From Perca fluviatilis (taxonomy: Eukaryota; Chordata; Actinopteri; Perciformes; Percidae), in the NCBI RefSeq assembly GCF_010015445.1, contig NC_053115.1, positions 11,703,524 through 11,767,523 on the forward strand: DNA of 64,000 bases. The letters are read 5' to 3'. Under the pieces are notes generated by a model. It saw only the letters and a list, made by a program, of their open reading frames with translations. It was not told the origin of the DNA and searched no databases. This document shows, in pieces, positions 24,479 to 36,539 of this stretch (positions within the stretch are counted from its first letter, which is position 1; each line of letters begins with the position of its first letter). The translations under genes and the position numbers were made by a program.

Positions 24479-27400
24479 ACACTATAGTGGACGCTTATTA
24501 TTTTCATTTTTTATTTTTTCTCAACAAGAAAACACCAGGAGTTTTTTAAGGATCAGATCAAATCAAAACAAATGACATCAAAATTGTATGACCCAACACT
24601 GCCTAATAAACCCTGATAAATAACCAGATCTTTAAAAAAAGAAAAGAAACGGAGTCCTAACTACAGTGCACCATTAAACAGCTTCAAGGTAAATTGAATG
24701 TGGATGGGATCTGTAACTCTGTTTCCCCACCACACAATCCGTACTTATTAGTTACTGAGGAAGACTGACCTGAGTTTCATTGACATTAAGGATCTTGTAG
24801 GCTATATTGATTTTGGAAGACTCCGTCTACAGTGACTAAGCAAGAAATAGAATAAAAAATTAAACAGGAATAACCAGAATAACAGAACGTACTTCGTGTA
24901 ACCTACCATGCCAGCTGCGCAGTTCAGCAATAAAATTATACAGAATACAGATGACAGGTATAGCTGCTGTCTTACGTTTCAGAACGGAACTGTGACTTCC
25001 TAATACGATCGATAGCAGGACCCAGCTCTTCTTCACCGGAGGAAATGCAACAAGAGATCAATTTTTTTTATGTCCACACAAATCGGGGACCTGAGCTGCC
25101 TGTCTGAGTCAAGTGTCTGAGGTGTGGTGGACAGAATGCTGACAAGAGCATTGGCATGCCGGGGAGGAAACCTCATACGCTGAGGCCGTGCCCACTAGCT
25201 GCGGGGGCGGTGGGATTTCTACACAAGGCCACTGGGTCAGAAGTGGAAACGGGGGTCAACACTGCATCTTTGGACCTTCAGATGGAACCTTCAGGATGAC
25301 TGTAACTCAAATCTCAGGGACGACGTGCCAGGGGACTGTGGGTCAAACACAACCAATTACAGTGTTTCTTTGGTTTGGATGAGAGCCCATTCCACAAATT
25401 ATGAGATTGTCGGTTTGATTTTACTCCTGCTCCAGTCAATAAAACGAAGTACCTGAAAAACGTGCACAAGTTGTTTGTGCCCTACAAGTCAACCTCCTCC
25501 TCACTCTGCTTTACATGCCAACCAAACTAATCAACAACTCTTTTGACAAAAGGAGAACATGTAAATTATTTTCGTCAACAAGCGGCACACATACTACAGT
25601 GGAATTTATTTTCAATTTGCAGCCAGATTAGGAGGCATGTTTTTGATACTGTCAGAACGACATTTTTCTATTCCAAGTCGTCTTGAGTGAGTGGTCTTTT
25701 TAGTGCCTGCTTCAAAAAGCATCCCCCGTATCCGAGCAGCTGTCACTTTCAGCAGGAACTGTGGAGGATGGAAGCGGGGGAGGGGTCCTTTGAAGGAATG
25801 GTTAAAAGTGGGCGATAAAAATAAACTGGGAGAGAGGAGAAAATTAATTATACATAACAGACAGTTCACTTGGATGAGCATGACAAAGGGAGAAACTAAG
25901 GCTGCTACACACAAAAAAATAGCATTTTCTGGCTCGGGAAATTTGTGCTCTGCCACCACAGTGGTCATATTTATTTGGCTACATCTAAAGTGAGGAATGC
26001 AACAAGGAATCTTTTTTGAGAAGGTCAAGGCATCAAACAATACAGACAAGGCTTTCATTTCAAATTCTCCACACTTCATGCATCCTCTCTAATTCAGGCA
26101 GTTTCCTGGGACCAAAATAAAACTGCCAGCCCCGAGCTCACTCCCCTTCTTAGAAATGTGATGGAGCTTGCAGATAGCTCAGTCGGCCTTTAAATTCACT
26201 TCTGATTGGCACTGATGAGGGTTTATGCTGCTGGCTCACCTGCAAACTCACCTCTTGATATGATTCGTAATGCAACAGCACTTTGCAGTTCAACACCGCC
26301 CACTGACTCTCAATCCCAGCTTCTTATTCGGGCCAAATGGAGGTCATTCCTATTTGAGCAGTCAGTCAGACAGGCCCGCCAGGTATTGGCGAGTGAGTTT
26401 ATTTCATATTAAGGCTTGTCGGCTGGAGAGGTGTTAGCACCATGAGAGCTGTGTGTCTGTGTTTGTGTGTGTCTGTGTGTATACGACAGGGCCTTGGGGC
26501 AGAGCCCTGCTGCTGGTCCCTCTTTAGTGCGTTTTAATATTGCTGCTGCTGTGTGGCTCCTCGCCTCAGGGCGCCACACAACCCCCAGAGAGACCAAGTA
26601 AAAACACTCAGAGAGAAAGAATGGGACAAGGCTCCGAAAGAGATGAGGTGACAACATCGCGAAAGAGAAGAGGATGTGACAGAAGAGAAGAAGTAAGTCA
26701 AGTTTAAAACAGGAAAAGTGAGGTGTTAAAAAAAATAAAAGTAAAAGGCAGACAAACACAAATTGAATAAAACACAGTCGGAGCAGAGCGCCGGCAACAC
26801 AGCTAACATCTTTAGCAAGAGTGACACAAATGAAAACGTATGTAATAAAAACATGCCATTTCCATCGGCTACGATATGAAAGCAGATATTGCATTACAGC
26901 GCCGCTGTGCCAAGGAAGCCCTCGTTCACACATGGGGGGGGGGGGTTTAGACCATGGCGTACCAGACACTCTCCGACATAGCACCTGTATTGGTTTTAGA
27001 GGGGATTCTCTTTTAGTTGTAGTAAATGCTTCTACATTCACAGAGCCAAGGCAAGCCATCTAGCCTAGACTAGTCATCCCACCAAAAATACTGAAGAACG
27101 GAAAAAATAAGGGAATTTTAAGACTGCTACATTATGCCATGGAGTCTGGACATAGACATAGAGATATATATATAGAGAGAGAGAGAGGCAAAAGATGACG
27201 ATGGAAGAGTAGGCCTTATATGCGCATGGTCTCAGGGAGGAGAACCAGCATGAAAGAAGAAGGGAGAATGGGGAGACAGATCGTGAAAATGAAAGTAAGA
27301 AAAGGCAGAGAGAGAGGTGGTGTGGAAGAATGGAGGTAGACTAGCTGCAGACAACGATGGGCTCCTGACAGGAAGAGAGGGAGAGAGAAGGGGAGAGTGA

Positions 27401-28347
27401 GAAAAGAAAGCCTGAGTGGCAGCATAAGTCTGGAGGCAGGAAGAACGGCAGAGGAGTAGGCAGAGAGAGAAGGCGAGAAGAGGAAATGCCTAAACATGAG
27501 GTTGTCACACTGGTTTAAAATGTCGAACAGTAAGGGAAAGTGGAAAAAGAGCTTGATTGTGCAGTCTAGCAACACACACACTGCACACTTTGAGCATGAA
27601 CACAGTCTATATATCGACTCGCCGCATGAAAGCAATAAATCACAGTTCAGCATACCCTGAAGGATACAGTTATGCACTTAAAGTCTTTTCACATATATAA
27701 ACAATTTCAATGAACCAGTGAAGTAGTTTTTCACTCCAACTGAGAAAGTCCCATGTGAGCGTGATGGAATCTAATTCAAATCCCCTTTAATTCCTTTTTC
27801 TAAAATCCTTCATCAACATATACACTAAGACAGGCCAGTCTTACAGTGCCAAATCACGATTCAGTTCTCACTTGAGCACAGCTCTTCTGCTTTGTCATCC
27901 ATCTACAATCTAATTAGACCTTAAATATGCCACTCACTGAAAAGTCCAGAGGAATGCGGCAGGGGGTGAGCCACACAAAGGCAGGACCGGTGGGGTGCAA
28001 AGTGCACATGTCAGCTTGAATTCCAAAGTTTGGACATCACAGATTTACCCTTCACGGCAGCAGCCAGACCGGACAGGGCAGACTTTCAAAATGCATGACA
28101 CTGCTGGTCTATCGTTGGGCAGATCTGTATCATAATTAGGGAAGATTGTGGCAAATTGTTTGTAGTGTTCTGCCTGTCATGTGAAATGCCATGCAAGGTC
28201 ACAGTTTTGCCAAAACAAAATGATTTTCTGAAGACTTTGGCTGTATAAGGTGAGAACTTTCTGAAAACCATAAAGGGATTTCCATCTAGGCAAGATTGTT
28301 TCTCACAGATCTCCTATCCCGAATCAGGTCACATAAGAATATGTGGT
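24479..28347. other. Gene-free stretch with G-run and polypurine tract
   Basis: It contains an uninterrupted run of 12 G at 26934-26945, an interrupted GT patch near 26456-26481, a gata/gaga run near 27157-27187, and a polypurine tract at about 27230-27490. The 216-codon minus-strand frame (26409-27059) is the longest in the window, but it lacks any recognisable domain and its hydrophobic middle comes from a purine-rich plus strand. The block at about 26040-26410 is evenly mixed and could be a conserved element. Confidence 0.5.
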
Positions 28348-28352
28348 TATTT

Positions 28353-28372
28353 GGACATGTCTAAACATGTCC
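28353..28372. promoter_or_regulatory. Perfect p53-family response element consensus
   Basis: The 20 bases ggacatgtct-aaacatgtcc are two adjoining decamers, each fitting RRRCWWGYYY with no spacer and no mismatch. The CATG core in both halves is well suited to p53, p63 and p73. The site sits inside a slightly larger palindrome with 13-bp arms (28348-28360 and 28365-28377). Binding is inferred from the consensus only, and no nearby gene is established in this window. Confidence 0.6.
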
Positions 28373-28700
28373 AAATATCATTATGATCCATAGTTCTCCC
28401 GTGGATAATCACTTGAAGTATTTTTTTCACACAAGCAACCTAGAACATTTTGTCGTTTCCACACTTGTCAGCTAAATGAAACTAAATGCGATTACATAGT
28501 CCTTGGACAAAGAGAGTCGTCACTATGTTTGGTTACAATACTGCCACTCCTTGCTGTCAGTCACACTCTCACGTACAGTTAATGATTGTTTTGACTGAAC
28601 AAGTTAGGTGCACCTCTGTTGTTGTGTGGTTGGTGAGATATGCAGTCTGTCTGTCTGTGGTTACATGTGTTGAAGCTGTGACAGGGGACCACCTCTTAAA

Positions 28701-28781
28701 CAAACACTTCTGCCAATGTTCAAATCCCACATCATTTCACATTTAAATGATGTGGGATTAGAACTGTGGCATAAGTGTTTG
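28701..28781. repeat. Long inverted repeat with 37-bp arms and 7-nt loop
   Basis: The left arm 28701-28737 and right arm 28745-28781 are complementary at 33 of 37 positions by eye, including 15 perfect pairs next to the loop (28738-28744). A transcript would fold into a long hairpin of roughly microRNA-precursor length. Weaker complementarity continues outward, so it may instead be the centre of a decayed palindromic transposon. No family is recognised. Confidence 0.8.
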
Positions 28782-29990
28782 GTGATATGCTGGTCACCGC
28801 ATTTAACTGACATGAGGCAAAATTGGGTCATGTCACTTTATGAAAAATATCGGTTTCTTATGTGTGTTAGAGTGGTGCCACAGAATATAAAATACACCAA
28901 TAAATACCACTAGGTTAACAAAATCTAAAATGCACAGTAATTACACTATAGGACTCCTACTTAAATATGAAATGAATGTTGCTGTATTGTTTTTTGGGAT
29001 CTAGGCTTTTTGTCTGGCCTCCCTCGTTTTTCCATAAAAAAATAAATAAAAGGTTAAAATGATGTCTAAGCTCTTGCTCATCTAATATGATTCATAAATA
29101 TATGTTTAAAATGGGCTTCAAATGAATTCACGTAGCAGCGCGGGGTCGGGGGTGGGGGTGGGGGGTAGTCTAATTTGGTTAACCAGGATTTGATTAAAAA
29201 AAAAAAAAAAAACTGAGGAGAATCCGATAGAGCAATGAGAGCATGTTCAATAGCTGACAAACAATGCGCACTCAACACACCCACAGACAGCCCTCACCAC
29301 TCCATCCCTGCTCAAAACGGGAATTCAATTGCTGTCGAATTACAAAGCTTACAAATTGCCTCTCATTCGTTAGCAGATTAAGGCTCTTTTCACACCACAC
29401 CAACACAATTTCTAATTATTGTAAAGCTAATAGGCTAATCGATTTTTCTTTTCTTTTTTTAAGTAAGCTCCACGTCCCTCTGGAGAGATCCACAACTCCT
29501 CCCTTAGGTCAATTTAAGAAAGCCGGGGACAGCTACGTTTTCGGGGGGACAAGCAGCAAACAAGCATGAAAGCAAATGTTTAATCTGAAACCATGCATGC
29601 CCCTCCGGTCTCCCCGGACTATTTATCCAGGCGACAGGGAATGTCAGCTCCGTGAATACCTGTAATTATGTATGGTGGTCGGCATTCCTCCTCTGAGGCA
29701 ATGCAACAGCCATACGCACCCTCAGCCAGATGCCTGCTGGTCCCGCTGCTTTCGTTTTATTACCAGACTCGAGTTATCACTGCAAGACGAAGCTTTTCCA
29801 GATCACAAAAGTCTCTTTTTACTGCGGCCGACGTTTTCAAAGCAACCAGAAACTCACCTCACACTGCACCAAATCCGAGGTTACTTGCAAAAAAAAAAAA
29901 CACCAACCTGTTCTCAAGTGCCAGGTGGTTACAGCGAAATCATTTTTAAAAAGAAATGTCCAAATGAATTAAGTTAGCCACCTAAAGCCT
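28782..29990. other. Gene-free stretch leading into a CpG-rich block
   Basis: It contains poly-A runs near 29198-29212 and a G-quadruplex motif at 29142-29165. A mixed-composition block at 29310-29460 carries homeodomain-like cores (ctaattatt near 29411-29419, ctaatcg near 29435-29441). The frames between 29668 and 29977 overlap in three phases with no recognised product. Confidence 0.45.
29142..29165 (+). other. Strong potential G-quadruplex motif
   Basis: G runs of 4, 5, 5 and 6 bases are separated by loops of 2, 1 and 1 nt. Short loops and long runs predict a very stable quadruplex. It lies about 1.3 kb from the candidate first exon, on its intronic side if that exon is real. Confidence 0.75.
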
Positions 29991-30720
29991 CGTTCGGCGC
30001 CCAAAATATCCGCAGTTTTACAGTTTGGTGTGGATCAATCCGACTGGTGGTCACACCGGGGCGAACATTCAACACACCGCTAACACACAAACACTAAGCA
30101 TCCTTCAGACAGCAATACACGCAGAAATAACTGGATATTAGAGCTACTCTGCACCCCCCTTCATGCCCTTGTTTAACGCCCGGTTTTGGTTGGAGCCTCA
30201 AGCTCTTCAAACTCGTGGAGAAACCAGACGCCGAGAGAGCGGAGAAGGCATGGGGAGAAGCGGGGGGGGGAAACACAACGACCAACTCACCACACGGAGC
30301 AATGCAGAGAGAGAGAAAAAAAAATGTAACCTAAATATTTCAGCCGGCTCCACCAAAACCCGTTCATTCCACACGAAGAAAAAAAAAAAAAGGCTTGCAC
30401 GGAGTTTTAACGGTACTTACAGGTTCAAGTGATCCGTAGGTTAGATATCCTCGCCATGTTTTTAAATTCCAAAACTTAGGGACATTCCACTCTGGTCACG
30501 GAGCGGCGGTGCTCTCTCTCTCCGGCGGCTCCCTGCGTGTGAATGGAGAGGACAGGAATGCAACTCCGGCTCCAGGAGGAGGGAGGAGGCGCTCTGCTGC
30601 TGCAGTGCCGCTTCGAGCCCATAGAGGGCGCTCCGGGCCGAGTCCTGGTGTGACAGGGACATGTGTGAGCCTTGACGTTACATTGTTATTTCAACAATTC
30701 GCCTTCCCCACACTTTTACA
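29991..30720. promoter_or_regulatory. CpG-rich block, candidate promoter region
   Basis: CpG dinucleotides are visibly denser here than in surrounding DNA, notably at 29991-30065, 30178-30240 and 30500-30650. The block changes abruptly to AT-rich DNA after about 30700. A CRE-like tgacgtta lies at 30674-30681. In fish as in other vertebrates such blocks often mark promoters. No TATA box in a convincing position was found. Together with the minus-strand splice donor at 30415-30420 it suggests a transcription start reading leftward. Confidence 0.4.
30421..30650 (-). other. Possible minus-strand 5' non-coding first exon
   Basis: On the minus strand the GC-rich sequence ends in cct followed by gtaagt (complement of 30415-30420), a consensus splice donor. 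A minus-strand ATG near 30456 opens a frame of only ten codons (MARISNLRIT) and then stops, as an upstream ORF in a 5' leader would. There is no longer coding frame. The gene cannot be named: downstream exons would lie to the left, and I found none I trust. The right limit is arbitrary, because the transcription start is not visible. A donor match can also arise by chance. Confidence 0.3.
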
Positions 30721-31614
30721 AAATTACTTATTTTATGTTGTGCCCAATTTAACTTTATTTTACTTCATTAATATATTCTTATATTTTATATTTAATAGTA
30801 ATTTAATGTCATGTTCTCTGTCGTATTTTAATCAATTCATGTCAGTTTTAACTTTTGTTTACAGTAAAAAACTTTTTTTTTAAATTACATGAAGCACTTT
30901 TTTGTCCCTATAACGTGTGTATATTGCACGGATTACTCGTATTACTTTCTGTCATAGAGAAATTGGTAAAATACAGGAATTCAGGAAAGATATTTTTTTG
31001 AATGCATGCAAAATCAAAACTCGTTCTGTGCCACATTTTAATGTAGAACACCGTTTTTTTTTATTATTATTTAATTTTCACATTCACTGTAAAAAATACT
31101 CCCAGAAGTAATCATTTGATTTTGCATAAGCGTCCATCATCATAATGTCTACACTGTACCATATAAGTATGGTAAGTTAAACAGTTCTCTTTAAAATAGA
31201 GTATTAATTTGCTACTCAACTCAAGCTTGGGGCCAAACTCAAAAGTGGGAATAAAACAGAATCATAGACGATGTTAATGTCTATTACCACTCCAACAAAT
31301 ACAACAAATCATAAGCATAAGTATTAAAATCATCATTATTTTAATTGTCATCATGACCACTATACATTTTAAAGAACCTTTCTGACTCAAGGTTTGGACA
31401 GAAGATGCGGTTCCATAATAATTGGACAACAGCAAAAGGATAGTGTGCAGGGTTTACAGGGTGGTGTTGAGAGGGGGCAGGAGGTGACAACAAATATTTG
31501 CACTGCAGCTGAGTGACACAAGTAAAGCCCTGACAGGCACAGTTTAGCCTCAATGTGATGTACATGTAACATTTATAGCAGAACCCATCTAAGCTAAATT
31601 TACAGTAAATAGTG
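30721..31614. other. AT-rich gene-free stretch
   Basis: The sequence is rich in A and T with homopolymer runs, for example near 30878-30885 and 31053-31060. No exon or bounded element is visible. Confidence 0.6.
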
Positions 31615-31626
31615 TTTAAAATAGAA

Positions 31627-31784
31627 CCTCTAACTCAACCAATAAGAGCGTTTGCCCCATGTTGGCTGAATCCTGCAGCGGCGCAAGGTTTGAGTCCGAC
31701 CTGCTGTGTGTCATCCCCCATCTCTCTCCCCGTTTCATGTCTATCCACTTTCAAAAATAAAGGGATAAGCCCCAAAAAATAATC
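31627..31784 (+). mobile_element. tRNA-derived SINE, 158 bp (copy 1)
   Basis: A degraded tRNA-like head (ctcaaccaataagagcg in the A-box position, aaggtttgagtcc as B box) is followed by a pyrimidine-rich middle and the tail gccccaaaaaataatct. The tail and body match the SINE at 39887-40074. The target duplication is tttaaaatagaa at 31615-31626 and tttaaaaaagaa at 31785-31796, 11 of 12 alike. Confidence 0.8.
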
Positions 31785-32261
31785 TTTAAAAAAGAAAATG
31801 CCCTGGAAGATGGTGGGAAACAGGTTTGGTTTTGAGCTCCCAAACAAGGCAGGCTCCTAATTAAATGAGGAGGCCCCGGGCCTGGCTGTCACGTCCCACC
31901 AGCTGACACAATCACACCGTCTAACTTACACTGAGTGACACTTGGATGACAGATTTTGGATACAAGCTGCGCCCGTAAGGCTATCCAGCCAACTTTTAAT
32001 TCCTACTCTTTTCTTATGATAAGAAATCTCAAGACAGTCAAAGTGGCTTTGAAAGCTGAATTTCAATTTTCATCACGCAGTCAGTGACTACCAGGAGCTT
32101 AGACAAAGTGTGTTTTGGGCACTGTTCCATGATGTCTCTGCAGCGAGGAAGCTTTTGGGATAACTGAGTTATTCAAACAGGCAGCTCAGGTTACCAATTG
32201 CACTCTGGAGAGCAGGGAGAAAGATCTGGCACTAACCACACCACCTGGCCTTGTACCCTGA

Positions 32262-32315
<54 letters not shown>
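32262..32315. repeat. Interrupted (GT)n microsatellite, 54 bp
   Basis: GT repeats with a gcga interruption near 32270-32273. Confidence 0.94.
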
Positions 32316-32317
<2 letters not shown>

Positions 32318-33153
32318 CAGAGAGGTAAGGGGAATGTGTATTTTTGATTAAGAAACATAAAGACATTTGTGTGTGTTATGTGAATAAAAGAGCAGCTGAA
32401 TTTCAGCACTTGCCAGGAAATTTCCCCTGAATCTATCACACCACCTAGCTTTCAATAGTTTTCAAAAGCCCACTGTCTGCCATTAGAAATGGTTGGTTTG
32501 GCCAAAGTAATACTAAGAGATTAGCCTCAATTACCATGTGAAAGGCCTATGGACCATGCCATTCCCTATCTTACACTTAAACACATCGATTAGCTCTGAG
32601 TTAGTGCGGTTAACGTCCGTCCTGTTTCACTTCAGGCCAACTGTAAGTTCTCATGGGAATATTTTCATGGAGTATGAAACGTCAGAGGGAGTACAAAGTT
32701 AGCCTTGTGAAAAACAGGATCATAAAACTGCATGCAAAATGGGCAGTTGCTTCCTTTCTGTTGAACCCAATTGTACGCTGTACTATAATATGGTCAAGAT
32801 AAAGTTACAGCATCTTCAAGATGCTTAAATAAAACAATTCTCATTTTCCATATAGTTTACAACCACACATTGTTTTACATACAGTGCTCAGTGATGTTTT
32901 TTTCTTAAAGAGCCAGATTAATCTTGGCTGTCATGATTTGACTAGACAGTGCCTAGGCTGAGCAGCTTGGGCTGAAAGCACAGAGAATATTAAATAAATG
33001 TACGCATGGCTGTTTGGTGGTTTGCTGCTGTTTTGCTCTCTATTTGCTTTTTTTATTCATGCACTATTAATGGACCTGTGTTTGGCAAGAAGAACAAACA
33101 TTTTAAGTGAGCAGAGAGATACAAGAACTTACTGATTAGAGAGAAAAGAGTCC

Positions 33154-33156
<3 letters not shown>

Positions 33157-33205
<49 letters not shown>
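33157..33205. repeat. (TG)n microsatellite, 49 bp
   Basis: Uninterrupted TG units. Confidence 0.96.
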
Positions 33206-33207
<2 letters not shown>

Positions 33208-34349
33208 TTGAAAACACAGAGAATACACTATCCTGCATATGTGCAGACAGACACATATACATTCTGTGTAAATATACTCATAAAACTAAGCAAGGATGTG
33301 TGCATTAATGCTGTGCACCCACATACACAAAATAAAAGAAACTGATTCTGCAGCTTTTCTGTCTACACTAGCTGTAAAAAAAAATCAACAAACAAAAAAC
33401 TGATGTTTTAATTCTCAAAACATGAAAGATGATCAGTGTTTGTTCATCACCAGAAGGCAATGGCATCTCTTTCACTGCCCATGAAACCCAATCCTTCTTA
33501 CTCAAAAGCAACAAAAAAAACATCTGATCTGTGCCAATTAGGTGAAACTAATCAGATTTGAGGCAGTAGGTGAAGTGCAGGTTTGGTGTCCTTGTAACCT
33601 GAGGTGGCGCAGCTCCATCTAAACAGGTAATGAGCCATTAATTGGCTAACAACAAGATGGCTGACTATTAAGGTAGCACGGTTACAGGATATCATCCTGC
33701 TAAACTTGTCTGATCTGTTTGTACAGTCGCTCCAATCCCATTTCAGCTCTCAGGATCTTCGGCCATTAGGGAAACACGCCATCTGTGTACGCCGCCGTCA
33801 GACCAGGACAGATAGAAGCTTCTTGAAATACCTGTTCCAAGCTAAAGCATACATCCAGTCAAATGTCCAAATATGGTCTGTGTCACTGTTGAGATTTAAG
33901 ACAATGATAAGATGTTTGAACAGTTTGGACAAATACCTGCTAAAATACTAGTTTTTCTTCATTCCTGTGACAAGATGATTTAGCCCATTTGTTTGGTGTT
34001 TTTTTTTTTTTTTTCATCGTACAGGGGTTGACTTAACATACTGTTTTAATAAGGACACAATGTCCTCCTTGAAAGGCTAGTCATTCACCTGATCACCAAA
34101 GGCATGTGTCATATCCACTGCGCCATCACCACCCATATATATGGTATAATTCAGTGGAATCATGATGATCACATTGCATTTTTTATTGTATATATTTATG
34201 TTGTTAAAATAGTGATTCCAAGCTAGATGTGTTAGTTTTACATCCTAACATTGATTTTGAAGAAATATCCGTATTAATATACTGTAATTATTTCAACCAT
34301 AGCGCCCAGGCCAATTTATAGCTGCTAAAAACAATTATACATGATTTGA

Positions 34350-34795
34350 AGGTCCCATAATATGCTCATTTTCAGGTTCATACTTGTAGTTTGGGTTTCT
34401 AGTAGAACATGTTTACATGCTTTATTGTTGAAAAAACACTTCATTTTTCTCATACCATCTATCTGAATATACCTGTATTCACTGTGAAACACTCCATTGT
34501 GGCGTCTGTCTCTTAAAGCCCCCCCCCCTTCCTGAAAAGCCCAGTCTGCTCCGATTGGTCAGTGTTTCCGGTTCTTCCAGTTAACTTTCAGAGTCTCTAC
34601 ATCGTCATTGCAGCCGGGGAATGACCTTAATGGCACTTATAAATGCAATATATATGCATTATATATAGTATAGCTGTAACATCACAACTTTTAAAGAAAG
34701 AGTTTCTGAATATGGGCTGTATGTCTTTCTCTGTATTGAGCGTTTTGATACTTTCAAATTTAAATTTAAATCCCACTTGTTACAATATGGGACCT
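34350..34795. mobile_element. Non-autonomous DNA transposon with aggtcccat termini, about 446 bp
   Basis: The left end aggtcccataata is matched by the complement of the right end (aggtcccatattg). The same terminal sequence marks a common fish MITE. Flanks are ttga on the left and caaa on the right, which could be decayed TTAA. TTAA duplication would place it near piggyBac-type elements, but that is an inference. A C run at 34520-34528 and an attgg motif at 34554-34558 lie inside. No coding capacity. Confidence 0.65.
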
Positions 34796-36539
34796 CAAAA
34801 TATGTTTTTTTAAAAGCTTCCTTTAAACATTAAATGTATGTGGTAAATTAAAAAGCGTTCATTCACTGCCTCTAGTGCAGGATAAATATATATGGTATGG
34901 CATCAGTTGGTAGCAAAGAGCAGTAAAAAAAGACATTTGTTTATGTGCAACCTGTCGCCGATTATTAATGTTAAATGTGACAAAACATTCAATTTCAGTA
35001 AGTCACAGACTCACATCTCAACACATGGGCTCATTAGGAAACTCACATATTAAACACTAGCATAAGTAGACATCAAGAAAGCAACCCAGAGTTTGGCGGA
35101 GGTGAAAGTGTTGCATGCATTTCAGCATTGTGCATATGCTACATGTTTGCAATAGTAATGTCTTAAGAAGGTAATATGAGTTAAGAATATTTCCACCTTA
35201 ATTATTCATTCAGAGTGCATTTCAGTTGTGGGAAACCTTAAGAGCCTCTAGAGACTTGTTCTTTAAATTGCTGCAACCGTATAGGCAGGCTCATTGGCCA
35301 TGATTTAATGTGCATCTTTTCATAGACCTCAATTATCAATTAACTGTAAGTGTACACCACTGGGAATATTCTCAGTCGTGTCCGCCACATTAACATCCAT
35401 TAGAAGGGAATCACCTGTCTTCGCTGGAGCTCCTCAGCTGCTGAATGTTTTCCTCTGGGCTGCAATCTGTCATAGTGGAAAGAAGAAGACCGGTATATAA
35501 TCATTTGGAATTGCTGGTGAAGTTGGTCACAAATCTCAAAATTAACAGTTTGGATCTCACCGAATGAGTGGTGAGCCTGAAGACTGATTCCTCTAATTAT
35601 GAATGTGGCTGGAGAGTAGAGCCACCATGAAAATACAGCAGATTTGTGACCTCATTAAGTGTTAACATTTTTAGCTGGAGGTCTCAATTTAAGAGCCAAG
35701 ATCTTAATAATGAAAAACTAAGTTGTGTAATTGCAGCGGAAAACAGAGGTTTGCCATTAAGCTTTTCTGAGTCTATAAGGGGCAGAAGTTTTCTGACGTA
35801 TGTATCAGCTATAAAAAGCAATAATGACTTATATATTCCATGAATGGAGCAACAGGATTAGAAGCATGTGTGCCAGAAAGCACACCTCATACGGCATTTC
35901 AAATGTAACAATATTCATTTTCAGGGTGCTCTGTGTCAAGTCAGGCATGCTGGCTAGTTTATGCTAAGCTAGTTAGCAGCTCTGCTTTCCCTTCCTCTTC
36001 CCACCTATTTTAAGAAACTTGAAAGAAGCCACCTTAGATATTTGGTGCGGAAATATTTGAAGTGCCCAATCATAATTAAAATCTAGGTGAAGGGAATGGA
36101 ACCTAATTAGTTAGAAACAGCCTCTTTGTGTTGTCTCTCGGCTGCCATCACACACTTAATGTGGCCTTTCTGTGCCGGCTTCTGATGTGTGCAACTTGGA
36201 GTGTGCATGGTAGGGAGATGCACAATCAGCCTTTTGATTAAACGCAACTTATTTCATTATGATCAAAATTACAGGAACTTGGGTCGTGACTTTCTCTTGA
36301 TGTTGGCTTTTTTAATTTGATGGGCATGGGATTCGGAAGACAATGAGGAGCAAAGGAGAAAGGGTATTGAAGACAGGGGGAGCTTTGCGGTTTCTAGATG
36401 TACAACTCAGCTGCTTTCGTAGATGTCCTTCAAAGTTTAGCTCACTTTGAACCGCATTCATACTTTTCTGCTCAGTGTGCAGGCCTGAAATTATATTATA
36501 TGGCCTAAAAATGACCACAAAGCTAGTTCCTATTGAATT
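34796..36539. other. Gene-free stretch, nothing firm
   Basis: No microsatellite or bounded transposon. The portion at 35500-35830 is evenly mixed and repeat-free, so it could be conserved, but there is no direct evidence. Frames are all under 70 codons. Confidence 0.5.

Larger units (their letters stand above)
31797..34345. other. Gene-free stretch with two GT microsatellites
   Basis: Apart from the two tracts listed separately I see only a run of about 16 T at 33999-34014. No exon or bounded transposon is recognised. Confidence 0.55.

Noticed and set aside
26160..26240. tagctcagtcgg, an exact tRNA A-box pattern
   Set aside because: No B box within the usual distance and no cloverleaf pairing, so neither a tRNA gene nor a SINE can be supported.
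26409..27059. Longest reading frame in the window (216 codons, minus strand) with a hydrophobic middle
   Set aside because: No recognisable domain or signal. The hydrophobic part comes from a purine-rich plus strand and the C-terminal His/Thr part from a GT-like patch. No splice or promoter context supports it.
28716..28732. gttcaaatccc resembling a polymerase III B box in the left arm of the hairpin
   Set aside because: No A box lies upstream at the right spacing on either strand, and the symmetry of the hairpin explains the string equally well.
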